NCBI GenBank assembly: GCA_964023205.1
Contig: OZ026837.1
Span: forward strand, 15,291,479 to 15,355,478
Length of the DNA: 64,000 bases
Direction: 5' to 3'
Source: Lutraria lutraria
Lineage: Eukaryota; Mollusca; Bivalvia; Venerida; Mactridae
The position numbers and the translations under genes are program-made. How positions within the stretch are numbered: position 1 is the stretch's first letter; each line of letters starts with the position of its first letter. Below, one piece after another: positions 49,945 to 60,860 of this stretch. The notes under the pieces are model-generated. The model made no database searches. It was not told the DNA's origin and saw only the letters and a program-made list of their open reading frames with translations.

Positions 49945-50379
49945 CTTTTATGTTCAGTTATTTTGAACAGCATTGTCATAATATAGTCGTCGAATAAATA
50001 TGTTTAAGCTAAAATCTATCTTGGAAAATGATTTCAAATTTAATAAAGATTAATAATATCACAGCATTATTGTCCGTTGATTAGTAGCGTCACAATTTCG
50101 AGAATTGTGTATAGTTTTGTCAATAGCATGTTACCGGATAGTATATAATGTGTATTTATCATATATTTTTGGTCCAACTTGCCATTTTAGTCCCTAATAA
50201 CCATTATAATATACAACCCCTATTATGTGCTACCTCCTCCTTTTGGTTTTGTCGATAGACAGGCAGGCATTCATAAGGTAAGCACTCCTCGAAAACAGCA
50301 GTCTACTTGTGTAGAAGCCGCATGTTGGAAAATTGGAGTAATTCAAGTATTGTTTATGATCATAGTTCGAGATGTACGT
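49945..50379. other. Unique spacer
   Basis: No feature supported. The frame 50227-50442 ends inside the SINE that follows. Confidence 0.4.
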
Positions 50380-50394
50380 TGCATTGTACCTCAA

Positions 50395-50618
50395 CCGCCC
50401 CGTGGTCGAGTGGTAAAGGTCGCTGACTTCAAATCACTGTAATAAAGGGTAGTGGGTTCGAGTCGAGCTACCGACCATGTCTCTTTGTATGAGAAAGTAG
50501 GCAGTTGCTTACGGAGGATGGGAGTCTAGTACTGGTTCTTCCCATTTACGATGGTTAGATGTACTGTCCATGGCATATGACTTTGGCTGTAGAAAAGGTG
50601 TATAAAACCCACACAAAC
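50395..50618 (+). mobile_element. tRNA-derived SINE family S4, copy c
   Basis: Head 'ccgccccgtggtcgagtgg' with B-box-like 'gggttcgagtc', and body 'gtaggcagttgcttacggag'. The tail is short (cacacaaac). Flanking tgcattgtacctcaa (50380-50394) and tgcactgcaactcaa (50619-50633) match at 12 of 15 positions and look like an aged target-site duplication. Confidence 0.85.
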
Positions 50619-50633
50619 TGCACTGCAACTCAA

Positions 50634-51133
50634 TATAAAGCTGTATACATGCATGTTTTACATGTGATTCTAATCATTTAATGCATCCTGTAATTGCAAG
50701 CATGTCGACTCCCGCAGGCAGTAATTATACTCTCTCCCAGTAGTAAGGCTTTTGAATGCGTCGTTTGATTTCTATTTTCCATCCTTAATTGTTTGAGGAA
50801 ATGGTTTGAACGATAGTAATGATTAGATATCAGTTTTAATAAATACATAAATTAATTAATAAATTTTCCAATAATCAGGTTTTGCGCAGGCAGACCCTCG
50901 CCCTGGGAGATTGCATAGGGCATTTCTAAATGCTGGTCCTACTAACATTATCTTCGTCAAATACAACAATTATAGCATTCGTATGTTCAGCGTATAATCA
51001 GGCCACGTGTGGTATCTGCAAACTAGACATAAAACATCGATAAGGAGAGTGCTTGGATACTGGGCAGATACTTTAAGTTCCAATATATGGGGTTCAAGAA
51101 CTATTTTTGTTTGCATCCGTAAGGAACAATATG
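50634..51133. other. Unique DNA
   Basis: No feature supported. Confidence 0.5.
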
Positions 51134-51274
51134 TACAGTGAAACCTCTATTAACGATCATCTTCTCACAACAGCCACCTCATTGTTACAGCCAGTATACC
51201 AGCAAATCACCTCCTCACCACTGCTAGTATTGTCCTTTTTATTGGTGGCTGTTGTATGGAGGTTGCAAATTGTA
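51134..51274. mobile_element. Small MITE-like inverted repeat
   Basis: The left end is TACAGTGAAACCTC and the right end reads, inverted, TACAATTTGCAACCTCCAT. An inner pair, 'caacagccacctc' and 'ggtggctgttg', is also inverted. About 141 bp with TA at both ends. It is related in end sequence, but not in body, to families M1 and 58541-58735. The 66-codon frame across it is an artefact. Confidence 0.55.
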
Positions 51275-53413
51275 TTTGTATTTAAAAACCGCATTTCTTC
51301 CAGTTGACTGTCTTAAGTATAATTGTTGTTATCTTCACACAATGTATGTTTAAACGCATTAGCCTCCTTTGCCCCTCATAATTATAAAAACACTTTTTGA
51401 AGAGGCTATGTATCCAAGTATATAAAGAACAATTGTTTTCTTCACCCCAAAAATTAATAATTAAATGATGAAAGTGTTACATGACACATTTAGTTTCATT
51501 AAAACTTAAACTTTAGATCAACATTTATATTAGATGTACGATGTGAACATCGATCACACCCTGTTAGTGCCGAAGCAGTGTTCCATATTCCAAAGCTATA
51601 CATAATATTCAAATTGAAATGTTTTCTTGAACATTAAGTATTTATTCCGACTTCAATGCGTCCCAAGGGAGTGATAATTTTCTCTTTTTGCGAAGAAAAA
51701 CGTCTTGGTTTTGCAGAATAAAAAAGTATAATGTTAACACATTATGGCATTAAAGGATTGGAAACATAATTAATAAATATCCAGAATCGAATACAACTTC
51801 GCAATGTTGACATTACAAATCTGTAAAGTAAAACTAACTTTCGGACCCCAAAAGTCCGTCTTTACATTGAACAGTGACTGCATTGTCAAGTGGCAAGAAG
51901 ATAAGTATCGAAAACCGAGTCGTTGTCATCTTATCATTGGTGTGATCGATGCGTTAAGTGTTGCAACTTTAACAAAAACAAGCTGTTGTATAAATATTGG
52001 TTTTAATCCGCATTCCAGAGCGGAACATAAATGTCTCGTATTGACTATGTTCGTTGTTAACAAGGGATGATTCAGAAGTGTTCAAATATATGATTGACTG
52101 AGTGATTGTTTTATGACGGCCTGTCTTCACAACAAATTACATAATGTAAGTATTTCATTTGCGTTGGTGCCATTGCTTGCTATACTCCTTGATAAACATT
52201 CTTGTCAATTCAATATAAAGCTACATCTACAAATAATCGGCTAGGTGGAGCTGGTTCCGGTAAGTCGCTGCTTCGTGGGTTCTGGTTTTTGGTTTATCCA
52301 CATATTCCTCTTTGAACATCTTTCATGCCATTGCATTCGAAAATGTAATTGACTCGGCATTTATTATAACCGATTGTTTGACCGCCCCATAAGATCCTTT
52401 TGTGCGGGTTATAAAAATATGCGGCTAAATATGCTGTATATTGGTCCTAGCCTGGTTCCCGATTTTCTAATTTCTACATTTTACTAGTTTAGATATTGCT
52501 AAAAGTTCTGTCAAAGCTACAGACTAATTCTTTAGATAGCTCTCCTACATTTCAAAATTTATCCGTGTTTATTATACACTCGTGTTGGAAAGGTAATGTT
52601 CGATCGATTTGTTAATTACTAGTGAGATATGATTAAATGATCTTGTGGAATGATTTCCTGTTTTGATTATGACGGGAATATCTCATAAATCTATTCAATG
52701 AGACTAGTAAAGTTGCTTTTGTTGCGGGACGTGAGGATATGGATTGGGGATTAATTAGTCTGGACGTTCCAGAAATGAAGACGAATTAAAACGTCCTTTG
52801 TTGAATTTTATCCTCGGAAAATCACGAGGTGGTGCCTGTATTTGTGGTCGAATTAGTTTTTCTTGTAGTATTGACTTCTGTTCACGGACAGGGGGAAGCC
52901 TGTTTACTTTGTTCAGCAAGTAAACCGCAAAGACGATTGAGAGCCGGTCAGGGCAAACACTTCTTTGAAATTTCGAGAAGATATCGGGCCTACGTTATTT
53001 TTGTCACAAACCACGTGGTAATATAGGCAGACTTACACGGAATGAGTTTGGGATGTCGGTAACTTAGGTTTGATAATTTAGTCAAATGTCCGCAATACAA
53101 CTACAAGCACAAAATATTTTATTGCGTTAACACAATTACATGTCTTACAGCAAAATACAAAATGCATAAATGTATGGCGCCAAAAACATAGATAAACATT
53201 GTTTGCTCGTGGAGCACAATCATGACATGTGAAATCATTGTATAAACTGTAAGTAATTTGAAAAAGACATGACATTTTGTTATATATTATGGTACATTCG
53301 TGTATACATACAGTGTTTAAACAATAACCAATTCTTACTTATTCGTGCAAGATTTGCATATTATATTATATATTTATATAAATTTATTACAGTATGTTTT
53401 GCGGTTGCAATCA
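51275..53413. other. Unique AT-rich DNA
   Basis: No gene supported. A frame at 52829-53026 looks like a signal peptide (VPVFVVELVFLVVLTSVHG) but has no ATG; see rejected items. Confidence 0.45.
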
Positions 53414-53610
53414 TTAGATTATACAATTTCTGTATTGTCGGCCGAGTGTAATACTATATCTTTTCATGAGCTGAGAATATTTTGGGCAAATTAATAATAA
53501 GTGGTACTCATTTTCTATTAGTCTAGAGTGGCAATAATTACAAATAATTTCATTTTTTATACATATACACTTTGTCATTATTAGCCAGCCTATCACATAT
53601 ACAAACTATA
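53414..53610 (-). pseudogene. Non-LTR retrotransposon reverse transcriptase C-terminal remnant
   Basis: The minus-strand frame encodes CNYCHSRLIENEYHLLLICP followed by KYSQLMKRY, the same C-x2-C-x5-(E/D)NE-x-H-x4-CP-x-Y signature as the fragment at 16.4 kb. Below the stop, toward 53270 on the minus strand, short Lys/Tyr/Ile-rich segments resemble the tail of the same domain with stops. It is a truncated, inactive copy, and its divergence from the 16.4-kb copy suggests an old insertion or a different subfamily. Confidence 0.7.
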
Positions 53611-54479
53611 CACGGTTGGGCTTCAAGGCTTACGTTTGAACTAAATATCATCATACAATTATATGTTATATAACTCACAAGTGTTATATCTGTATTACGG
53701 AGAAAATTGACTATATAAGGTTTTTACGAGTTAAACTGACCTATATCTAAAAGTGTCTTCCTTAGATACAAGGCAAGGTTGCATGAAAGAGTACATTATT
53801 TAAGTCAAAGTTATGACCAACTAAAGTCTAAAGACAGCGCTTTTTCTTCAGGTAGCTTATCAATTAAGGTTTCGTTTATTATTGTGTCACCCCTATTGAA
53901 AGAGCCTGCCAAGTTTGCTTATGAGACATCAATCTATTGTTCGCACAGTACCTCCCGCTTCCCTCCTCATTTTGCCTGATGTTTGTTTGAGATGGGTCTA
54001 CATTTACTAATACTTAACTAGATGGCGGCTCACCTACCTACCGCATCAGTTCTAAATCAGTCACCACTAAACGAACTATTTTTTTATTGCAGCCAGACAT
54101 GAATCAGTATAATTTAGATATCATTATATTGACAAAACTGTACAAATTGCTTGCTTGTACAGTGGTTAAGCACATAACTAACCTATTGCAACGAGTAGGC
54201 CTAAGTTTAGGATAATTCCGGTGGGGTTAATGCCATTTTCAACGATATTTCTGTTAATTACGGCGGCAGATTCACTGGACCACGACCTACAGTGAGTTAA
54301 ACAGATACAGAATAATAATTGACACTTGTATCTCAATTATTCGTATTATACACAAAAAACACCACCTGGGACAGCGCCTCATTCGTCTTGATTTGATTAA
54401 AAATGTGAGCGAATGTATTTGAACAGTAATGTATGTCAGATCTAAAATATACTCATATTGAATATCCTTGGTGTATTTT
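53611..54479. other. Unique AT-rich DNA
   Basis: No supported feature. Short frames at 53779-53979 and 54287-54583 have no recognisable motif. Confidence 0.45.
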
Positions 54480-54483
54480 AAAT

Positions 54484-54636
54484 TTTGACAACAATGTCGA
54501 CTTTCTCCCACATGTGGAGAGGTTGTCGGCTCCTTGTAGAAGGGTAAGTCTACAGTCCAGGAAAACTGGTCAAGTGAACCCACTGCAGTATGGAACTGGA
54601 GTATTGTTAAAAAACGGCGTAATAACCCAGTAAACC
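54484..54636 (+). mobile_element. SINE body fragment, S1/S2 type
   Basis: 'cccacatgtggagaggttgt', 'ctccttgtagaagggtaagt' and 'aaaaaacggcgtaataaccc' match the body and tail of the SINE at 41571-41834 and parts of S1. No tRNA-like head is visible, so this is a 5'-truncated copy. Confidence 0.65.
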
Positions 54637-54921
54637 TTGGTGTCTTTTAAATTCCATAAAACATTAGTTCTTATTATCAAGGAAGCATTAGAAAATCTTT
54701 TGAACACTTAACATTAAATTATACAGCTTCTTTTCTAATTGTTTGTCCATGCTTTGAAACTTAAAAGGAGTCGATATTACACCAGTCTTCTCCTTCGTTA
54801 TAAGAAATGATAAATCCAGCACGAATGCTAGCTGTTTGTTGTCAGTTTCCAGTAGACTTGTATTTGAATGCTTAATTATTAATCGGACTTCTTTTTGTAT
54901 GTTCTTATTTTCAAAATCTCG

Positions 54922-55160
54922 TTTGTTTGGAATTTACACCCCTTTTCAACAGTCAGCGTCGTATGAGGCGGTTAGTTTACTTAACGATCGTTCATGGGAA
55001 GAACCAGTACTAGACTCCCATCCTCTGTAAGCAACTGCCTGCTTTCTTGCATAAAGAGACCTGCTTGATAGCTGGACTCGAACCCACGACCCTATATCAG
55101 TGAGATGTTACAGTGATTTGAAGTCAAGAGACCTTAACCACTCGACCATGGAGGCGGGTC
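54922..55160 (-). mobile_element. tRNA-derived SINE family S4, copy d
   Basis: Minus-strand copy with the head at 55070-55160 (ctcgaacccacgaccc; ccttaaccactcgaccatgg), the body block 'gtaagcaactgcctgc' and a short 'tttgtttgg' tail. Flanked by ttcaaaatctcg (54910-54921) and ttaaaaatctcg (55161-55172), a target-site duplication with one mismatch. Confidence 0.9.
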
Positions 55161-55172
55161 TTAAAAATCTCG

Positions 55173-55939
55173 AGTCGTGGCTTGCATTTGACATAATATG
55201 AATGTGTGTATCATCTAGCTTACATCGGGACTGCTATTGAATTTCATTCACAATTATGATTTGATCCGTTTTTACCTCTGTTCTGTTTACAATTCGGGGA
55301 ATCTTCAATAAGATTATGGAATAATATACAATGCAGTAAATAAACCTTTAGGTTTAGATCTAGATGACTTTTTTACAGGAATTAATCACTAGAAGTTCCC
55401 GATAATTCTCATCTTCCGAACAATGTTTTGTTGTTTGTCGCTTGAGATGCTGACTTGATATTATCCATGGAAGTCAATCATGAAAGAAAGCTCTGATCTT
55501 TGTCAGTTGCGCGCGCCATTGAATTCACTAATTCAACAAAAGTATAGCATTCGCATTTTACTTCTATTAGATATTTGACGTATACCATCATTTCCCTTAA
55601 GAAACAATTCTCAGCGGTTACCAGTAATGTGAAGCGAAGATTCAAAAAACGGGAAATGTCGCATTCAGAAAGATTGAGGAACATTGTGAAGAACACCTAA
55701 TTGACATGGTTGAAATGTTCGAAATAATAAAACCAAGAAGTCATCTTCGACTTCGATGAGATACACTCCACAATCGTTGTGGAGGTTTCTAAAAGCTTGC
55801 ATGTGCAGTGGCAGAAACCGGGCTAAAAGTTCATTGAAGGCGCTGGTAAATTATTAAAAATCCCAACATATATATTTCACTGTACAGTCCTAAATTTCAT
55901 TTACACCATCACCTTGATGTCCAGATACTCTCCTTTAAG
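55173..55939. other. Unique DNA
   Basis: No feature supported. Confidence 0.5.
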
Positions 55940-56105
55940 TATCTCAAAAGGTATCCGGGCAAAAGCTCCTCCGGACAAAAGCTCCCCCGGACAAAAGCTC
56001 CCCCGTTGATTTTGATAGGGGCGGACAAAATCTCTCCCGTTGTTTTGCTACCCGGACAAGCGCTCTTCTGTTTTTTTTTTGCACCCCGGACAAAAGCTCC
56101 TCGGT
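55940..56105. repeat. Imperfect minisatellite, CCGGACAAAAGCTCCCC
   Basis: About six 17-18 bp units of CCGGACAAAAGCTCCCC, some separated by 15-40 bp spacers, lie between 55955 and 56105. The 87-codon minus frame across it, with repeated GGAFVRG, simply translates the repeat. Confidence 0.8.
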
Positions 56106-56289
56106 ATTCACAAGGTGGTGTGAAAAGTTCGCAATGATACGGCTTTGGCAGTTTGCCGCGGAAAATAGACATTGTTACATGTTGGATTTTCTTTCTGTAA
56201 CATTCTTTTGTACTTCAACCAAGACGTTCTGTAAAATTCGCCTTAGTTGTGATAATCTTCGTTAAGGCTGACATCATTCTTTTACATTA

Positions 56290-56520
56290 ATTTAGATTTC
56301 AGTGCAAGGTCGATTAAATCAAATCTAAATCATATGAATCAAACATGACGCATTTCTTGTAATATGAAGAAAATAAATCTCCAGAAAAAATAGTCCCATG
56401 TGCGCATTAAATCTGTTAATGGATATTCTGAAATAAATGAGTTTCACGCCTCGAGAAAAAAAGTGTTATCCTAAGAAAGAGCTTTGTGTGAACTATTCGG
56501 TTTTTAAAAGTCTGATTGTG
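56290..56520 (+). repeat. Dispersed repeat R2, copy 2
   Basis: Matches 25785-26050 in the same orientation (gtcgattaaatcaaat; ttgtaatatgaagaaa; atagtcccatg). It lies directly left of the palindromic element. Confidence 0.6.
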
Positions 56521-56543
56521 TGTGTCAAATGTCAAGTTAATTG

Positions 56544-58252
56544 ATGTCCGTGAAGTTGGCAGCCCAGCAGCCTAGCAGCCTAGCAGCGTGAAGTTGGCAG
56601 CCCAGCAGCCTAGCAGCCTAGCAGCGTGAAGTTGGCAGCCCAGCAGCCTAGCAGCCCAGCAGCGTGAAGTTGGCAGCCCAGCAGCCTAGCAGCCCAGCAG
56701 CGTGAAGTTAGCAGCCTAGCAGCCTAGCAGCCCAGCAGCTTAATATATTTCTACAGTTAAACTGCACCACAAATCATGCAAAAACTTAAAAACGCATGAA
56801 GTAATAACATTATGTTGCTGTCATGTTTATTAGAAGAAAAAAATACGATTTTTATCGATTTTGTGAATCTGGCAGTGTAGCGGCCGCATAGCGGACTATT
56901 ATAGTCAAACATAAAATGCACAAGAAATCCGGCTAAACACTTACGAATCGATGATATAATTCGATTTTATACCTTTAACGTTCATTAGATGAGAACTTAC
57001 ACATTTTTCTTTTTTTTTGTGAAGTTGGCAGCCCAGCAGCGTCACAGCGTAATCTATATTTCTACAGATAAACTTCACAACAAATCAAGAAAAATACTTA
57101 AGAATGGATAAAATAATGTCAGTCTGTTGTTTAAACATTAATTAACAGAAAATATATAATTTTCATATATTTTTTTTCAATGTGAAATTAGCCGCTGCTA
57201 GCAGCGTGAAGTTGGCAGCCCAGCAGCGCAACAGCGTAATCTATATTTCTACAGATAAACTTCACAACAAATCAAGAAAAATACTTCAGAATGCATAAAA
57301 TAATGTCAGTCTGTTGTTTAAACATTAATTAACAGAAAATATATAATTTTCATATATTTTTTTTCAATGTGAAATTAGCCGCTGCTAGCAGCGTGAAGTT
57401 GGCAGCCCAGCAGCGTCTAATTTCACGCCCATTTTTTTTGTTGAAAAATCATATATTTTCATTTAATTAACGTTCAAACAACAGACTGACATTATTTTAT
57501 GCATTCTGGAGTATTTTTCTTAATTTGTTGTGAAGTTTATCTGTAGAAATATAGATTACGCTATTACGCTGCTGGGCTGCCAACTTCACGCTGCTAACAG
57601 CGGCTAATTTCACATTGAAAAAAATAATATGAAAATTATATATTTTCTGTTAATTAATGTTCAAACAACAGACTGACATTATTTTATGCATTCTGGAGTA
57701 TTTTTCTTGATTTGTTGTGAAGTTTATCTGTAGAAATATAGATTACGCTGTTACGCTGCTGGGCTGCCAACTTCACGCTGCTAGCAGCGGCTAATTTCAC
57801 ATTGAAAAAAATAATATGAAAATTATATATTTTCTGTTAATTAATGTTTAAACAGCAGACTGACATTATTTTATGCATTCTGAAGTATTTTTCTTGATTT
57901 GTTGTGAAGTTTATCTGTAGAAATATAGATTACGCTGTTACGCTGCTGGGCTGCCAACTTCACGCTGCTAATTTCACATTGAAAAAAAATATATGAAAAT
58001 TATATAGTTTCTGCTAATTAATGTTTAAACAACAGACTGACATTATTTTATGCATTCTGAAGTATTTTTCTTGATTTGTTGTGAAGTTTATCTGTAGAAA
58101 TATAGATTACGCTGTTGCGCTGCTGGGCTGCCAACTTCACGCTGCTGGGCTGCTAGTCTGCTGGGCTGCCAACTTCACGCTGCTAGGCTGCTGGGCTGCC
58201 AACTTCACGCTGCTAGGCTGCTAGGCTGCTGGGCTGCCAACTTCACGGACAT
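56544..58252. mobile_element. Foldback-like palindromic element with tandem-repeat arms
   Basis: Outer ends are TGTCCGTGAAGTTGGCAGCC and its exact inverse. The left side has five 38-bp AGC-rich units (56550-56739), about 280 bp of unique DNA, then two 187-bp units (57019-57392) and the start of a third. At about 57415 the orientation flips, and four copies of the 187-bp monomer follow in reverse (ends at 57589, 57776, 57963 and 58140; the last lacks 10 bp). Three or four inverted AGC-rich units close it. Long inverted arms made of tandem subrepeats are the hallmark of Foldback transposons. No transposase frame is inside. A target-site duplication is not certain. Confidence 0.8.
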
Positions 58253-58540
58253 AGTAAATTGAATGTCCGATAAAAATATACTACTAGTATGTGTCAAGTT
58301 TGCAGGATGCACGGTACCATGTGTTAAGTGTCAGGCTATTTGCGAGCTTGACATTAAGTGTCAAATGTCAAGTGAATTTTAATGGAAATGTTATATGTCA
58401 AGTTGAATGAATGTCTAATATAGAACGCTTTATGACAAGATAAGTGTATTCCTGAACTAGGTGTTATGTGTAAAACCACTTTAGTGATTATTCTAAGTCT
58501 AATATGACAAGTTAAGTTAAAATGCCAAATTTATAAAATA
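58253..58540. other. Flank with repeated 'tgtcaag' motifs
   Basis: 'gtgtcaaatgtcaagt' at about 58369 also occurs just left of the palindrome at 56522, so the two flanks share short sequence. No gene. Confidence 0.5.
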
Positions 58541-58735
58541 CAGTAAAACCTCGATTATCCGGAATCGTCGGGACCGAAATATTATTTCGGATAATCCATT
58601 GATTCGGATAACACGATTCGGATAAGCGGGGTTGTTTTACATTGAAATACAAAGGGGAAACTCTGTACTAAAAATCCATTTCGGATAACACCAGGTTTTC
58701 GGATGATCCGAGTTCGGAAAATAGAGGTTTTACTG
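58541..58735. mobile_element. pogo/Tigger-type MITE
   Basis: A 195-bp element whose left end is CAGTAAAACCTCGATTATCC and whose right end is the inverse CAGTAAAACCTCTATTTTCC, flanked by TA on both sides. Inner 'ttcggataa' motifs repeat in both orientations. Ends of the form CAGT-x-AACCTCGATTATCCG with a TA target are characteristic of the pogo/Tigger branch of Tc1/mariner. It has no coding capacity, so it would need a transposase in trans. Confidence 0.85.
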
Positions 58736-59827
58736 TACCTGGTATTTAACACCAAATGTCAGAACAAAACAGAATATTTTAGACTTGTACATAAATACAT
58801 CATTATAAATATAACAAAATATGATATAGTCATTAATTATACGAACCATGCAAAGGTGAAAAGAAAAAGAAAAATATGAAATGTTTGACTTGCGTTAAAC
58901 TGAGGGCGAAAATGATTAAAGTAATAAAAGAAATTAATTATCTTGCATATCTATTGTTCAACTTTACTTTATTTAACTATAATTATATACATGATACAAT
59001 GGTATACAAATAAATAAAATATAAACAATGTAAATGGTGAGAAAAAGTGAGAAAAATATTTTCAGTAGGTTATAACGGTACGGTTTGGGGAAGTATATCA
59101 GTCGTTAGGAATACAAAAAAAAAGAAACTTATTATTCTGAAGTATTTTGAGTTTAGAATTTGAATACTACCTATGTAGTATACAGTTATTGAGCAGACAG
59201 AATATGTATATTCATAAAGTTTAAATAATATTATTGTAAACTCAATGCCATTTTAGAAGTTTAACTTTTACATTTATGTGAACAAAAAAGCTTAATATTG
59301 ACTGTTATTTATTACACTTTACATGTAGTTACAATTAATTATAGGGTTTAGGTTAAAAGTTTCACACTGTACGTGTATATAGGATCGGTATAAAGATACA
59401 TGAAGAAAAACATGCACACAAAAATAAACAATTACAATTCAATTAAGGACAAAAGAAATATTATTTAAACTGACACGATACAGGAACAATATGATAATAT
59501 AATACCTAACTTAATTTCAGAGGAGTATGTGGTACATTGTCAAATAAAAACAAGTACATTACATATCAAGTACAAATGTTGTCGCGGAGACAGCAATTGT
59601 GAAGCTCCGCGCAAAACAATGCGTGATAGCCTTTGAAATTGTACTGTTGTCCCTGTTCATGAGTAAACACTGGCCATTTGGGTTACTGTTTGACCTTAAA
59701 CCAAATGCTTTCAGATCATGTTGTACTGTATAATTATTTGGTATGCACTGTCCATGACTGACCAGTAAATATGTACAAGTTTGAAATATATTGAATAAAA
59801 AGAAAAAAAAAAATTTTACAATAATAG
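58736..59827. other. Unique AT-rich DNA
   Basis: No gene or repeat supported between the MITE and the satellite. Confidence 0.5.
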
Positions 59828-60860
59828 TTTTATTTACAAGCGGTGTCGTGAGAATAGCACGTCGTTTTATTTACAAGCGGTGTCGTAAGAATAATACGTC
59901 ATTTTATTTGCAAACGGTGTCGTTGTAAGAATAACACGTCGTTTTATTTACAAGCGTGGTCGTAAGAATAACACGTCATTTTATATGCAAACGGTGTCGT
60001 TGTAAGAATAATACGTCGTTTTATTTACAAGCGGTGTCGTTGTAAGAATAACACGTCGTTTTATTTACAAGCGGTGTCGTGAGAATAGCACGTCGTTTTA
60101 TTTACAAGCGGTGTCGTTGTAAAAATAACACGTCGTTTTATTTACAAGCGGTGTCGTAAGAATAACACGTCGTTTTATTAACAAGCGGTGTCGTTGTAAG
60201 AATAACACGTCGTTTTATTTACAAGCGGTGTCGTGAGAATAACACGTCGTTTTATTTACAAGCGGTGTCGTGAGAATAGCACGTCGTTTTATTTACAAGC
60301 GGTGTCGTTGTAAGAATAACACGTCGTTTAATTTACAAGCGGTGTCGTTGTAAGAATAACACGTCGTTTTATTTACAAGCGGTGTCGTAAGAATAACACG
60401 TCGTTTTATTTACAAGCGGTGTCGTGAGAATAACACGTCGTTTTATTAAGAAGCGGTGTCGTAAGAATAACACGTCGTTTTATTTACAAGCGGTGTCGTG
60501 AGAATAGCACGTCGTTTTATTTACAAGCGGTGTCGTGAGAATAGCACGTCGTTTTATTTACAAGCGGTGTCGTTGTAAGAATAACACGTCGTTTTATTTA
60601 CAAGCGGTGTCGTTGTAAGAATAACACGTCGTTTTATTTACAAGCGGTGTCGTGAGAATAGCACTTCGTTTTATTTACAAGCGGTGTCGTTGTAAGAATA
60701 ACACATCGTTTTATTTACAAGCGGTGTCGTGAGAATAGCACCTCGCTTTATTTACAAGCGTTGTCGTTGTAAGAATAACACGTCGTTTTATTTACAAGCG
60801 GTGTCGTTGTAAGAATAACACGTCGTTTTATTTACAAGCGGTGTCGTGAGAATAGCACGA
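59828..60860 (+). repeat. Satellite array, 27 units of 37 or 40 bp
   Basis: Head-to-tail units share 'ttttatttacaagcggtgtc' followed by one of three variants: 'gtgagaatagcacgtcg' (37 bp), 'gtaagaataacacgtcg' (37 bp) or 'gttgtaagaataacacgtcg' (40 bp). I counted 27 units, the last truncated. Variants are interspersed without an obvious fixed order. Units in the first 180 bp are more diverged (caaacgg, cgtcat) than those in the middle, as expected when homogenisation is weaker at the edge. Each unit has several CpG sites in otherwise AT-rich DNA. Confidence 0.95.

Noticed and set aside
52829..53026. Frame beginning with a signal-peptide-like hydrophobic stretch
   Set aside because: The start would be GTG. 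The nearest in-frame upstream codons contain a stop and no ATG, so it is unlikely to be a eukaryotic secreted protein. An exon reading cannot be excluded, but no acceptor is clear.
55909..56172. 87-codon frame with repeated GGAFVRG
   Set aside because: A direct translation of the minisatellite, with no sign of independent coding constraint.
59828..60860. CRISPR-like regularly repeated array
   Set aside because: Units are contiguous without unique spacers and the context is eukaryotic, so this is a satellite.
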